64,000 bases of DNA, taken from Palsa-504 sp963787645 (GTDB taxonomy: Bacteria > Actinomycetota > Actinomycetes > Streptosporangiales > Streptosporangiaceae). Numbering within the stretch: the stretch's first letter is position 1; every line of letters begins with the position of its first letter. The notes below the pieces were generated by a model. It saw only the letters and a list, made by a program, of their open reading frames with translations, was not told the DNA's origin and ran no database searches. Location of the stretch: contig CAWBDS010000012.1 of the NCBI GenBank assembly GCA_963787645.1, positions 1-64,000 on the forward strand, written 5' to 3'. Shown one piece after another: positions 28,804 through 38,105 of the stretch. Position numbers and translations under genes: made by a program.

Positions 28804-29874
28804 ATGACCGTGCTCCGGATTCGCGGTATTGCCCTGCCCGACGGCGAGCCCGTCGACCTGTACGCCGACGGCGACCGGTGGACCGACGATCCGGTCCCCG
28901 GCGCCGAACTGGCCGCCGAGGGCTGGCTGGTTCCCGGCCTGGTCGACGCGCACACCCATCCCGGCGCCGAAGAACCAGGCCAGCCGCTGGACGACGACGT
29001 GCTGCGCGACGACCTGCGGGCGCACGTGGCCGCCGGGGTGACCATGATCCGCTCGCCCGGCCTGGCCGGCGACCCGCCCGAGTGGTTCGGCCAGGCCGGG
29101 GACCTGCCCCGCGCGGTGCACGCCGGACCGTGGATCGCCCAGCACGGCCAGTTCTTCGACGGCTGGGGCCGCCGCGCCGACCACGCCGAACTGCCCGCGA
29201 TGGCCGCGGCCCAGGCCGCCCGCACGGGTTGGGCCAAGATCATCGCGGACTGGGGTCCCGGCGACGAGCCGGTCCCCGCGGACGTGCTGGCCGAGATCGT
29301 CCAGGCGGTGCACACCGCGGGCGGCCGGGTCGCGGTGCACTCCCAGCAAGCGGCCGGGGGAGCGGCGGCGGTCGCCGCCGGGGTGGACTCGCTGGAGCAC
29401 GGCATGTGCCTGGACCCGGACCTGCTGTCCCAGATGGCCGAACGCGGCATCGCGCTGACCCCCACCCTGAGCGTGCTGTTGTCCGTCCTGGACGACGTGC
29501 GCGACCGCCCGGAAGGCCCGCGCAAGGACTGGTATGTGGGCGGCGCCACCGCCCACCCGGCCCTGGTCGTCGCGGCCGCCGAAGCGGGCGTGACCATCCT
29601 GGCCGGCACCGACTCCCGCCCGCACGGCCGCATCGCCGACGAGATCCGCGCCCTAGCCGCCGCGGGCCTGACCCCGCACCAGGCCCTGGCCGCCGCCTCC
29701 TGGACCGCCCGCGCCTACCTGGCCCCCGGCCCCGGCGGCAGCTCGGCGGGCGGTGGCCTGATCCCCGGCGCCCCCGCCGACGCCGTCGTCTACGACGCCG
29801 ACCCCCGCACGGACCTGGCCCTCCTGGACACTCCCCGCGCCGTCATCCTCCGCGGCCGCCTAATCTACGGTTAG
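28804..29874 (+). CDS. Amidohydrolase-family protein (imidazolonepropionase-like)
   Basis: A 356-residue metal-dependent hydrolase. The HxH motif is His50/His52 in PGLVDAHTHPG. A Lys in the WAKIIADWG segment, His pairs in VAVHSQQAAGG and SLEHGMCLDP, and Asp in ILAGTDSRPHG complete the usual metal and catalytic set. The C-terminal composite sheet (GGLIPGAPADAVVYDADP, VILRGRLIYG) is typical of cytosine-deaminase or imidazolonepropionase relatives. The substrate is not predictable. TAGCGT (28792-28797) six bases before ATG 28804 suggests a leaderless start. Confidence 0.85.
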   Translation: MTVLRIRGIALPDGEPVDLYADGDRWTDDPVPGAELAAEGWLVPGLVDAHTHPGAEEPGQPLDDDVLRDDLRAHVAAGVTMIRSPGLAGDPPEWFGQAGDLPRAVHAGPWIAQHGQFFDGWGRRADHAELPAMAAAQAARTGWAKIIADWGPGDEPVPADVLAEIVQAVHTAGGRVAVHSQQAAGGAAAVAAGVDSLEHGMCLDPDLLSQMAERGIALTPTLSVLLSVLDDVRDRPEGPRKDWYVGGATAHPALVVAAAEAGVTILAGTDSRPHGRIADEIRALAAAGLTPHQALAAASWTARAYLAPGPGGSSAGGGLIPGAPADAVVYDADPRTDLALLDTPRAVILRGRLIYG

Positions 29875-29915
29875 CCCATCGACCCCGGTAGTCCGCGGTG
29901 TGAGGAGGTTCGACC

Positions 29916-30395
29916 ATGACCGGAGAACCGGAAGCGAAGCGGGCTCCCGATCCGTCCGCTGACGAGCGCGGTCAACGACAAGACGTGCTCGGTCTCGGGG
30001 AACGGGAACGGGAACGGGACTATCTGCTCGCCTGGGTGGGCGAGAACCTGGCGCTGGTGCGGCGGTCGGCTTCCGGGCAGCGGCCCATGTACTGGGTCCT
30101 CGGCACCGTTTTCGTGGTTGGCCTGGCCGCTCATGTCGGCGGGTTCCTGCTCAAAACCTGGGAGACAAAAGAGCCGCTGGCGGTGGTCGGCGACCTGATC
30201 TACACCTTCGGCTGGGCGCTGTGGACCGGTGTCGTCGTCGTGGTGTTCGTCCAGCTCTGGCCCGAGGTCAAACGGCGCCAGTTCAAGCAGGCCCTCGATG
30301 CCTACGAGGCGGCGGCAAGCGATCAGCCCCGGCCCGGAAGCGCCCACCCCGCAGCCGCGCCGCCCGTCGCCCAAAGCCAAGCGCCACCGAAATAA
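29916..30395 (+). CDS. Two-helix membrane protein of unknown function
   Basis: A 159-residue protein. A charged N-terminus (~1-58, with an RERERDY run) precedes two membrane segments (YWVLGTVFVVGLAAHVGGFLL ~59-79 and IYTFGWALWTGVVVVVFVQLW ~95-115). A Pro/Ala-rich tail follows. ATG 29916 is preceded by GAGGAGG, so unlike many neighbours it has a leadered message. I do not recognise a family. The dispersed palindromic repeat begins ~60 bp downstream. Confidence 0.7.
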   Translation: MTGEPEAKRAPDPSADERGQRQDVLGLGERERERDYLLAWVGENLALVRRSASGQRPMYWVLGTVFVVGLAAHVGGFLLKTWETKEPLAVVGDLIYTFGWALWTGVVVVVFVQLWPEVKRRQFKQALDAYEAAASDQPRPGSAHPAAAPPVAQSQAPPK

Positions 30396-30458
30396 CAGCA
30401 CCCCCATCCTGCACTCCCACCCCGCACCCCACCCGGAGTAGCCGGGCTCCAGCCGACG

Positions 30459-30589
30459 CGAACGGAGTGAAACTGGCAATCCACCACGCCCTACGGTGGT
30501 GGAACCCGGGGTCCACCACCCTCGGCTGCGCGGAAGCAGGGCCCCAGGCGAAGCACGCTGTGCTCCTGTGCAACACAGCACCACCGGTT
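30459..30589 (+). repeat. Dispersed repeat element, copy R1 (with central palindrome)
   Basis: It shares with 41118-41250 (opposite strand) a run beginning GCGAACGGAGTGAAACTGGC, the block CAATCCACCAC, a large palindrome (here 30495-30520, one mismatch), GAAGCACGCTG, and GCACCACCGGT. It lies in a 272-bp gap with no gene. Confidence 0.8.
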
Positions 30590-30667
30590 GAGTGCGGAGC
30601 CATGATCGCAGTCCGTGCCGCCTGATACCAGGCCGGGACGGGGCGCTGGGCGACGGGGCGCGGCGGC

Positions 30668-31210
30668 TTAGAACTGGGATCTGAGGTTCGCGATCTCCTT
30701 CGCGCGCTCGCGCAGTTCGGCGTAGGCGGGCCGCTCGCGGATGCGGGCCAGGGCCCAGCGGACGGCCTCGGCCCGGTTGGCCGCGAAACCGGCCGTGATC
30801 AGCGTGTCCAGGGTCTCCAGGTCGGCCGGGCCAAGCCGGGCCATCACCGGGGTGAGCTCGTTCTTGGATTCGCCCGGCCCGGGCATTCGCAGCATCATGG
30901 CGCGCTTGCGGTCCTCGCCCTGGCTGCTGAGCAGCTTGAACCGGTTGGCCTGCGGCCAGCGCTGCGGGATATCCCGCTGGAGTTGCTGGATCGCGTTCCG
31001 GTTGGCCCGGTGGAAAGCGTCGACGGGATCCTCGTCGCCGTCCGGTTCGGCGGCGGGTCCGAGGTCCACCTGGATCACGATCTGGCCCGGTTCGACCGCC
31101 GGGTCGTCGCCGTACTGCAACACCACGACGCCGTCCAGGGCGCCGTCGGGGAAGCGCTCGCGGACCTCGCGCTCGATGAGATCGGTCTCACTCTTACCCA
31201 AGCGTTCCAT
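30668..31210 (-). CDS. Hypothetical protein with C-terminal ribbon-helix-helix-like region
   Basis: A 180-residue soluble protein. The N-terminus (LIEREVRERFPDGALDGVVVLQYGD) and an acidic middle are followed by a C-terminal stretch, LETLDTLITAGFAANRAEAVRWALARI, that resembles the CopG/Arc pattern with an AxxRAEAVRWAL helix. ATG 31210 is preceded by GGAAGGAAG. It is divergent from the SOS mutasome with 109 bp between starts, so it could share control elements there. The function is unknown; DNA binding is only suggested. Confidence 0.68.
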   Translation of the reverse strand: MERLGKSETDLIEREVRERFPDGALDGVVVLQYGDDPAVEPGQIVIQVDLGPAAEPDGDEDPVDAFHRANRNAIQQLQRDIPQRWPQANRFKLLSSQGEDRKRAMMLRMPGPGESKNELTPVMARLGPADLETLDTLITAGFAANRAEAVRWALARIRERPAYAELRERAKEIANLRSQF

Positions 31211-31283
31211 CGACTTCCTTCCCGAGATTCTCCAGCAATCAGAGTAACTACAGAATCTCAAGCAGGAAACGTTAATTGGCCTC

Positions 31284-31312
31284 TTGACATGTACGAATCT
31301 AAGTTCGATCAT
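31284..31312 (+). promoter_or_regulatory. SOS-controlled promoter of the mutasome operon
   Basis: TTGACA (31284-31289), a 17-bp gap and GATCAT (31307-31312) form a promoter. Overlapping it, ACGAATCTAAGTTCGA (31293-31308) matches the actinobacterial LexA box pattern TCGAAC-N4-GTTCGA with an exact right half and two mismatches in the left half. The -10 is seven bases before ATG 31320. Confidence 0.65.
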
Positions 31313-31319
31313 TAACGAA

Positions 31320-32219
31320 ATGGGGAGCGCGCCTGCGGAAATCAGGCGGATATCATCCGCACGGCCTCGGCTATCTGTGACCGCCGAGTCATCCAGACAC
31401 GGGCTGCCCAAGGCCTCCGAGCCACCCAGCGTTGGTCCTCTCAGCGCCGAGGCAACCGGTGCCGGAACGACCGGTGCCGGAACGGTCAGCGCCCGAACGG
31501 CCAGCGCAGGGACAGCCAGCGCCGGAACGGCCAGCGCCGGAACGGCCAGCGCAGGGACGGTCGGTGCCGGGGTGATGCCGGTGCTACCCCCGCTGCGCGA
31601 CCTGCTGCCGCGGGGCGGGCTGGCCCGCGGCACGGTGCTGACCGTGGCGGGGTTCGGCCTGCTGGCCCTGGCTCTGGCGGCGGGCGCTTCGGCGGACGGG
31701 GCCTGGTGCGGGATCGCCGGAGTGCCCGAGGCGGGCGTGCTGGCCGCGGCGGGCCTGGGCCTGGACGCGGAGCGGACCCTGCTGGTCCCGGATCCGGGCC
31801 ACGCCTGGCCACAGGTGGTGGCGTCGCTGCTCGACGGGTGCGAGCTGGTCCTGCTGCGGCCGCCCGCGCAGGCCCCGATGCCCGGAGCCCAGGTCCGCCA
31901 GCGCCTGGAAGCGACGCTGCGGCGCGGGCGGGGCGTGCTGCTGGTCATCGGCGACTGGCCCGGGGCTCAGGTGCGCCTGCGGGTCCTCACCCAGGGGTGG
32001 ACCGGGCTGGGCGACGGGCACGGCCGGCTCCGGGCCTGCTGCGCGCAGGTGATGGCCGACGGCCGCGGGGGAGCCGCCGTGGCCCGGACCCGCTGGCTCT
32101 GGCTGCCCGCCGAAGACGGCCGGGTCTGCGCGGCCGAGCCCATGGACCTCCCGGTGCCGGACCTCCCGGCCACGGACTTCGAGCCCGCTCGCCGGCTCCG
32201 GGTGGTGCGGGCCGGATGA
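31320..32219 (+). CDS. imuA': ImuA' - SOS mutasome RecA-like accessory protein
   Basis: A 299-residue protein. The N-terminal ~85 residues are low complexity, including seven 15-bp repeats that encode TASAG-like units. The rest is a degenerate RecA-like fold (LRDLLPRGGLARGTVLTVAGFG, then VVASLLDGCELVLLRPP and RGVLLVIGD). ImuA' links ImuB to the replisome during translesion synthesis. The start is placed at ATG 31320, downstream of a promoter carrying an SOS box, so the message is leaderless. The stop overlaps the imuB start by four bases (ATGA). Confidence 0.82.
   Translation: MGSAPAEIRRISSARPRLSVTAESSRHGLPKASEPPSVGPLSAEATGAGTTGAGTVSARTASAGTASAGTASAGTASAGTVGAGVMPVLPPLRDLLPRGGLARGTVLTVAGFGLLALALAAGASADGAWCGIAGVPEAGVLAAAGLGLDAERTLLVPDPGHAWPQVVASLLDGCELVLLRPPAQAPMPGAQVRQRLEATLRRGRGVLLVIGDWPGAQVRLRVLTQGWTGLGDGHGRLRACCAQVMADGRGGAAVARTRWLWLPAEDGRVCAAEPMDLPVPDLPATDFEPARRLRVVRAG
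31464..31568 (+). repeat. Seven 15-bp repeats in the N-terminal coding part of imuA'
   Basis: Units are variants of GGAACGGCCAGCGCC. All are in frame and encode Gly/Arg-Thr-x-x-Ala pentapeptides. Confidence 0.8.
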
Positions 32220-33644
32220 GCGCGCTGGAACCCGATCTGCCCCGGGTCATGGTCGTGTACTGCCCTGGGCTGGCCAGGTCCGGACGACCTGCGGCCCGGC
32301 TGTTCGAGCAGGTGATCGCGGCCGTGACCGCGTTCTGCCCGGCGATCGAGGCGGTCGAGCCGGGAGTGTGCGCGTTCGGGGCCCGCGGCCCGGCCCGCTA
32401 CTTCGGCGGCGAGACGGCACTGGCCAGGCCTCGCCGCCGCGGTCGCCGACCTCGGCGTCGAGGGTCAGATCGGGGCGGCCGACGGGTTGTTCGCCGCGCA
32501 CCTGGCCGCGCGCGCCGCGCCCGGCGTCCTTGTTCCGCCGGGCCGGACACCGGAGTTCCTGGCCCGCCAGCCGGTGAGCGTCCTAGCCAGCCAGGACGGG
32601 TCCGGTCAAGGCCGGACTGGCCACGGTCTCGTCGGCCCGGACCTGGTGGCCCTGCTGACCAGGCTCGGCCTGTGCACGCTGGGCGACCTGGCCGCGCTGC
32701 CGGCCGACGACGTGGCCAGCAGGTTCGGCGTGGTGGGGGAGACCGTGCACCGGCTGGCCCGCGGCCTGGGCTCCCGGCCGCTGGCGGTGCGCCCGCCGGC
32801 CGAGGACCTGTCCGTGGCCCAGGAGTTCGACCCGCCGGAACCGCTGGCCGAGCCGGTGGTGTTCGCGGCCAAGGTGCTCGCCGAGCGGATGCTCCAGGGC
32901 CTCGCGGCTCGCGGGCTCACCTGCGTCCGGGTCCAGGTCCGGGCCACCTGCGCCGACGGGCGGGAGAGCCGCAGGCTCTGGCGGCATGACGGCCTGCTGT
33001 CCGCGGCCGGCCTGGCCGACCGGGTCCGCTGGCAGCTCGACGGCTGGCGGGCGCCAGCAGACGACGATGACCCCGACGCCGGCATCGCGGTCCTCCGCCT
33101 GCTACCGGACCAGGTGGTCCACGCCACCGGACACCAGCTCGCGCTGTGGGGGGAGACCGTGGTCAGCGACCGGGTAGCGCGAGCCGCCATGCGCGTGCAG
33201 GCCATCCTCGGGCACGAGGCGGTGCTGCGTCCCGCCCTGGGTGGCGGGCGAGATGTGTCTGAGCAGGTGAACGACGTTCCGTTCGGCGAAAAAAGGCAGC
33301 CCCGCCTGCCCGTGGGCCAGCCTTGGCCCGGGCGGATCATGGGCGCGGCGCCGGGCGTGGTGTACCCCTTCGCCCGTGAGGCCGAAGTGACCGACGATGC
33401 CGGAGACGCGGTCACGGTCACCGGGCGATGCGTGCTTTCGGCCGCGCCGGCCTGGCTGGCGGCCGACGGCGAGCCGGTCCTGCGGGTCACCGGCTGGGCC
33501 GGGCCGTGGCCGCTGTCCGAACGCTGGTGGGATCCGCTCGCCGCGCGCCGCCGGGCCCGGTTCCAGCTGCTGACCGGCGACGGGCGGGCCTGGCTGGCCG
33601 CGGTCCAGGACGGCCGGTGGCTGATCGAGGCGGGGTACTGGTAA
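32216..33644 (+). CDS. imuB: ImuB - Y-family polymerase-like mutasome hub, one frameshift
   Basis: This is an inactive Y-family (DinB-like) protein that bridges the beta clamp, ImuA' and DnaE2. It begins PRVMVVYCPGLARSG at ATG 32216. An extra C near 32425, after ETALA-R, shifts the frame. Undoing it gives LAAAVADLGVEGQIGAADGLFAAHLAA, then the fingers/little-finger part (GLCTLGDLAALPADDVASRFG, ARGLTCVRVQV, HRLARGLGSRPL) to TAA 33642-33644. The total of ~475 residues is slightly short of the ~500-residue norm. The catalytic carboxylates of true polymerases are not seen, as expected. It overlaps dnaE2 by one base (TAATG). Confidence 0.85.
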
Positions 33645-36600
33645 TGGGCTGGGACAACCCGGCGATGCCCTGGCGCGAACTGCGGCGGCGGATGGCCTGG
33701 CGGTTGGAGAGCGAGCTGCCGGACGAGTTTGATCCGGATCAGCGTGCCTCCCATCAGTTCGGGGAGCTTCCCAGAAACCTAAGGCCGGCCCCGCCGCCAC
33801 CCAGGCTGGCCATCCCGTGGGCCGAGCTGCACTGTCACTCCTCCTACAGCTTCCTCGACGGGGCGGCCACGCCCGGTGAGCTCGTGGCCGAGGCAGCCCG
33901 GCTCGGGCTCGAGACGCTGGCCATCACCGACCACGACGGGATGTACGGGGTGCCGCAGTTCGCGCAGGCCGCCGCGCGGCTCCGCGGCCAGCGGGTCCGC
34001 CTGAACACCGTGTTCGGCGCCGAGCTCAGCCTCGGCCTGCCTCCGGGGCCAGCTAAAACGCCCGACCCGGAGGGCTCGCACCTGCTGGTCCTAGCCCGCG
34101 ACGCCGAAGGCTACCGAAGGCTGTGCGCGGTGATCAGCGCGGCCCAGCTGGCGGGCGGGGAAAAGGGCCGCCCGGTGTACGACGTCGGCGCGCTGGCCAG
34201 CGCGCACGGCGGGCACTGGGTGGTGCTGACCGGGTGCCGCAAGGGGCCGGTGCCCGCCGCGCTGGCCGCCGGCGGCCCGGGTGCGGCCTGGCGCGAACTG
34301 ACCGAGCTGACCGAGATGTTCGGCCATCAGAACGTGATGGTCGAGCTGAACTGCCGTTACGATCCGGGCGACGACGAACGCAACGACCTGCTGGCCCGGC
34401 TGGCCGCCCTGGCCGACGTGGACGTGGTGGCCACCGGAAACGTGCACTTCGCGGCGCCCGCCCAGGTCCGGCTGGCCCAGGCACTGGCCGCGATCAGGGC
34501 CCGGCGGTCCCTGCACGACCAGGACGGCTGGCTGGACGCGGCGGGCACCGGCTACCTGCGGTCGGGTCAGGAGATGGCCGCCCTCCTGCGGCGTTACCCG
34601 GGCGTGCGGGAACGGACCGCGGCGCTGGGCCGCGAGTGCGCGTTCGACTTCCGGGTGATCGCGCCGAACCTGCCCGACGGCCCGGTCCCGCCCGGCTCCG
34701 GTCATACCGAAGCCTCCTGGCTGCGCGAGCTGGTGGCGCGCAAGGCCCCGGCCCGCTACGGGCCGCCCGGCGACGAGCGGGTGCCCGGCGCGTACCGGCA
34801 GATCGCCCGGGAGCTGGATGTCATCGAGCGGCTCAAGTTCCCCGGCTACTTCCTGATCGTGCACGAGATCATCGAGTTCTGCGAGGACCAGAACATCTTG
34901 TGCCAGGGCCGCGGTTCGGCGGCCAACTCGGCGGTCTGCTACGCGATCGGCATCACCAACGTGGACCCGGTCTCGCACCACCTGCTGTTCGAGCGGTTCC
35001 TGTCCGATGGCCGGGACGGGCCGCCGGACATCGACCTGGACATCGAGCACCGCCGCCGGGAGGAGGTCATCCAGCACGTCTACGACACCTACGGCCGGGA
35101 CCGGGCCGCGCAGGTGGCCAACGTGATCACCTACCGGCCGCGGCTGGCCCTGCGGGACGCGGGCCGCGCGCTCGGCTACACCCCCGAACAATCCGACGCC
35201 TGGGTCGCCCAGATCGGCCCAGGACCGGCCGCCGCCGGGGAACTGCTGCCCGGCGGCACCCCCATCCGGGCCGGTGTCACCGACCCTGCGGGTGACACCG
35301 GCCCGGACCACGTCCCGGCCGCGGTGGCCGAACTGGCCGCGCAGATGCAGCGGCTGCCGCGGCACCTGGGCATCCACTCCGGCGGCATGGTGATCTGCGA
35401 CCGCCCGGTGGGCGAGGTGTGCCCGGTGGAGTGGGCCCGGATGCCCGGCCGCAGCGTCCTGCAGTGGGACAAGGACGACTGCTCCTACGCGGGCCTGGTC
35501 AAGTTCGACCTGCTCGGCCTGGGCATGCTGGCCGCCCTGCACGACTGCTTCGACCTGGTGGCCAAGCACCACTCAGAACACTGGACGATGGCCACCATCC
35601 CGCAGGAGGACCCGGGCGTCTACCAGATGCTGACCGAGGCCGACACGGTGGGCGTGTTCCAGGTCGAGTCGCGGGCCCAGATGGCCACCTTGCCCCGGCT
35701 GCGGCCCAAGCAGTTCTACGACCTGGTCATCGAGGTCGCGCTGATCCGGCCGGGCCCGATCCAGGGCGGCTCGGTCCACCCCTACCTGCGCCGTCGCGAC
35801 AGCCTGGAGGACGTCGCGATGCCGCACGAGTCGATGCGCGCGGCGCTCGGCAAGACGCTGGGCGTGCCGCTGTTCCAGGAGCAGATGATGCAGCTCGCCA
35901 TCGATTGCGCGGGCTTTGACCCCGCCGAGGCCGATCGGCTGCGCCAGGCCATGAGTTCCAAGCGGGCCCCGGAGCGCATCGAGGAACTCCGCCAGCGACT
36001 GCTCGACGGGATGGCCCAACGCGGCATCGACCCGGCTACCGCTCACGACATCTACGGCAAGATCCTGGCCTTCTCCAACTACGGGTTCCCCGAGTCGCAC
36101 GCGATCAGCTTCGCCTACCTGGTCTACGCCAGCGCCTGGCTGAAGCGGTACTACCCGGCCGCGTTCACCGCCGCGCTGCTGCGCAACCAGCCGATGGGGT
36201 TCTACGCCCCGCACAGCCTGGTCAACGACGCGCGCCGGCACGGGGTGCGGGTCCGCGGCGTGGACGTGAACGCCAGCGACGCGCTGGCCACCCTGGAAGG
36301 CGAACCGCCCGCCATCCGGCTCGGCCTGTCCGAGGTGCGCACCCTCGGTACCCAGGCCGCTGAGCGGGTGGCGGCCGGCCGGGCCACCGAAGGGCCCTAC
36401 CGGGACCTGGAGGATTTCGCGGCCCGGACCGCGCTGCCGGCCGCCACGCTGGAAGCGCTCGCCACCGCGGGCGCGTTCGGGTGCTTCGGGCTGAGCAGGC
36501 GGGCCGCGTTGTGGGCGGCCGGGGCCGCCGCCTCGGTCCGCGAGGGGCAACTGCCCGGCACCACCCCCGGCGCCACGGCCGATGCCGCGCCGCCGCTGCC

Positions 36601-37027
36601 CGCCATGACCCCGGCCGAGGAGACCTTCGCCGATCTGTGGGCCACCGGGACCTACGACATCCACCCGGTAGCTCACGTCCGGGACTGGCTCGCGGCGCGG
36701 CGGGTGCTCACCGCGGCCGCGGCCCGGTCCGCCACCGCGGATTCGGCCGTGGTCGTGGCCGGACTGGTCACCCACCGCCAGGCGCCGCCGACCGCGCGCG
36801 GGGTGGTGTTCCTCAGCCTGGAAGACGAGACCGGCATGCTGAACGTCATCTGCCCGCCGTACGTCTGGACTCGCCACCGCCAGACGGCCACCACCGCACC
36901 CGCGCTGCTCATCTACGGCCGGATCGAGCGCACCGGCGACGCGGTCAACCTGCTGGCCATCGCCCTGCGGCCGCTGCGGCTACGTTCTGTGACCGGTACC
37001 ACGGTACCCAGCCGCGACTTCCGCTGA
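33644..37027 (+). CDS. dnaE2: Error-prone DNA polymerase DnaE2
   Basis: A 1127-residue C-family polymerase, intact. The N-terminal PHP domain has LHCHSSYSFLDGA and ITDHDGMYG. The polymerase core has QGRGSAANSAVCYAIG, the catalytic PDIDLDIEHRRREEVI, and PRHLGIHSGGMVI, and the C-terminus has helix-hairpin-helix and OB-fold parts. The short length and lack of a clamp motif at the end separate it from replicative DnaE1. It carries out translesion synthesis and damage-induced mutagenesis with ImuA' and ImuB. It lies third in the SOS operon, with a one-base overlap to imuB. Confidence 0.93.
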   Translation: MGWDNPAMPWRELRRRMAWRLESELPDEFDPDQRASHQFGELPRNLRPAPPPPRLAIPWAELHCHSSYSFLDGAATPGELVAEAARLGLETLAITDHDGMYGVPQFAQAAARLRGQRVRLNTVFGAELSLGLPPGPAKTPDPEGSHLLVLARDAEGYRRLCAVISAAQLAGGEKGRPVYDVGALASAHGGHWVVLTGCRKGPVPAALAAGGPGAAWRELTELTEMFGHQNVMVELNCRYDPGDDERNDLLARLAALADVDVVATGNVHFAAPAQVRLAQALAAIRARRSLHDQDGWLDAAGTGYLRSGQEMAALLRRYPGVRERTAALGRECAFDFRVIAPNLPDGPVPPGSGHTEASWLRELVARKAPARYGPPGDERVPGAYRQIARELDVIERLKFPGYFLIVHEIIEFCEDQNILCQGRGSAANSAVCYAIGITNVDPVSHHLLFERFLSDGRDGPPDIDLDIEHRRREEVIQHVYDTYGRDRAAQVANVITYRPRLALRDAGRALGYTPEQSDAWVAQIGPGPAAAGELLPGGTPIRAGVTDPAGDTGPDHVPAAVAELAAQMQRLPRHLGIHSGGMVICDRPVGEVCPVEWARMPGRSVLQWDKDDCSYAGLVKFDLLGLGMLAALHDCFDLVAKHHSEHWTMATIPQEDPGVYQMLTEADTVGVFQVESRAQMATLPRLRPKQFYDLVIEVALIRPGPIQGGSVHPYLRRRDSLEDVAMPHESMRAALGKTLGVPLFQEQMMQLAIDCAGFDPAEADRLRQAMSSKRAPERIEELRQRLLDGMAQRGIDPATAHDIYGKILAFSNYGFPESHAISFAYLVYASAWLKRYYPAAFTAALLRNQPMGFYAPHSLVNDARRHGVRVRGVDVNASDALATLEGEPPAIRLGLSEVRTLGTQAAERVAAGRATEGPYRDLEDFAARTALPAATLEALATAGAFGCFGLSRRAALWAAGAAASVREGQLPGTTPGATADAAPPLPAMTPAEETFADLWATGTYDIHPVAHVRDWLAARRVLTAAAARSATADSAVVVAGLVTHRQAPPTARGVVFLSLEDETGMLNVICPPYVWTRHRQTATTAPALLIYGRIERTGDAVNLLAIALRPLRLRSVTGTTVPSRDFR

Positions 37028-37332
37028 CCGTCAGGCCTGCCGTCTCGTCCCTTTCCGCCCGGCTTTGCGTCACTGTAATAAACGGCCTGCCAGGGAGTTT
37101 CCTTTTTGTTCCCGCTACACGATTACCGAACGTTCGCGGTAGTGGGGAATAGTTAGCGGTAAACCAGCATGAAAACCACCCGATTGCCGCCAGAATTCAC
37201 TGAAAAAAACTACGGCGAGCCGGCAAACTTGGCGTTTATCTGCGAGGACTCATGTATGGTTTCGCTTCGTAAGCGGACCATCACGCGAACCCGCGTGAAG
37301 AATCAACCATATTAAATGGGGGAACGTAAAGT
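37028..37332. promoter_or_regulatory. AT-richer 305-bp leader of the secreted-protein gene
   Basis: This gap has lower GC than the rest. It holds a palindrome TACCGAACGTTCGCGGTA (37124-37141, one central mismatch pair) and a likely -10 TATGGT (37255-37260). In the transcribed leader are two perfect small hairpins, CGCTT/AAGCG (37263-37275) and TCACGCG/CGCGTGA (37281-37298), before a GGGGGA ribosome site at 37318. The hairpins could tune mRNA stability or translation. Confidence 0.45.
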
Positions 37333-37986
37333 ATGTCCGGAAAGAACCGCGCCTTCGCCCTCGCCATCGCGACGGCAGCGCTCGTGGGCTTCTGCGCTCC
37401 GATGGCCTCTGCCGCTACCATCCAAGACGGTCCCAGCGGCTTCAACAACGACAGCATCCTGAACCTCAGCAACAACCAGGTGCCGGTCCAGGCCTGCACC
37501 GGTGACGTCCAGACCGCCGCGGCGGCGGCGACCCAGACGATCACCAGCCTGCTCGGATCCATCGGCTCGCCCACCTTGAGCCCGGGTGCCGTCACTCCGT
37601 CGCAGAGCAGCACCTGCACCCAGAGCCCCACCCAGATGAACTCCACCACCACCACCACCACAGCCACCGATGATTCCAGCACGGATCCGTCGGACAACTG
37701 TGGCTGCACGGGGAAGGACTCCGGCTGGAGCCACTCCAGCTCGAACTCGGACTCGGGCCCGAGCGGATTCAACAACGACAGCATCCTGAACCTCAGCGGT
37801 AACCAGGTGCCGGTCCAGGCCTGCACCGGTGACGTCCAGACCGCCGCGGCGGCGGCTCTTCAGACGCTGACGGCCGCCGGTGACATCCTCTCGCCTGGCC
37901 TGACCACCGGTGCGCTCAACCCGTCGCAGACCAGCAGCTGCACTCAGAGCCCGAGCCAGAGCAACTCCAGCTCGGTGAACAGCTAG
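37333..37986 (+). CDS. Secreted protein with a duplicated chaplin/rodlin-like domain
   Basis: A 217-residue protein. It has a clear signal peptide (FALAIATAALVGFCAPMASA, cut near residue 28). Two near-identical blocks, each starting with GFNNDSILNLS and reading NQVPVQACTGDVQTAAAAA, sit at ~residues 34-70 and ~146-182. Each is followed by a TPSQSS/NPSQTSSCTQSP tail, with a Thr-rich linker and CGC between. The NQVPVQ-Cys pattern recalls chaplins and rodlins, hydrophobic surface proteins of aerial filaments; this relation is an inference. A strong terminator follows at 38054. GGGGGA precedes the ATG. Confidence 0.8.
   Translation: MSGKNRAFALAIATAALVGFCAPMASAATIQDGPSGFNNDSILNLSNNQVPVQACTGDVQTAAAAATQTITSLLGSIGSPTLSPGAVTPSQSSTCTQSPTQMNSTTTTTTATDDSSTDPSDNCGCTGKDSGWSHSSSNSDSGPSGFNNDSILNLSGNQVPVQACTGDVQTAAAAALQTLTAAGDILSPGLTTGALNPSQTSSCTQSPSQSNSSSVNS
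37431..37860 (+). repeat. Direct ~95-bp intragenic duplication
   Basis: The segment at about 37434-37525 recurs at about 37770-37860 with only a few base changes, 336 bp apart, both in frame. High identity even at third positions points to a recent duplication or gene conversion. Confidence 0.8.
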
Positions 37987-38053
37987 AAGCAGGCTACTCG
38001 CCTGTCGGTCACCAGCTCACGCGAGCCACCGAAACTGGCGGGCGCCCTCAAAA

Positions 38054-38091
38054 CGGCCCGGTCCGGCACCTTATGGTGCCGGACCGGGCCG
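38054..38091 (+). terminator. Strong hairpin terminator after the secreted-protein gene
   Basis: CGGCCCGGTCCGGCACC (38054-38070) and its perfect complement (38075-38091) form a 17-bp stem around a TTAT loop. It lies 68 bp after the stop codon, with AAA before the stem. Confidence 0.85.
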
Positions 38092-38105
38092 CGTACTGCC
38101 GTCCG

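Noticed and set aside
27135..29891. A 918-residue protein spanning the methyltransferase and amidohydrolase region
   Set aside because: Only ~28026-28690 of this frame has protein character; before and after it is a shadow of the esterase and amidohydrolase genes.
37124..37141. LexA box upstream of the secreted-protein gene
   Set aside because: CGAACGTTCG lacks the four-base spacer between half-sites that SOS boxes have; it is kept only as an unassigned palindrome.
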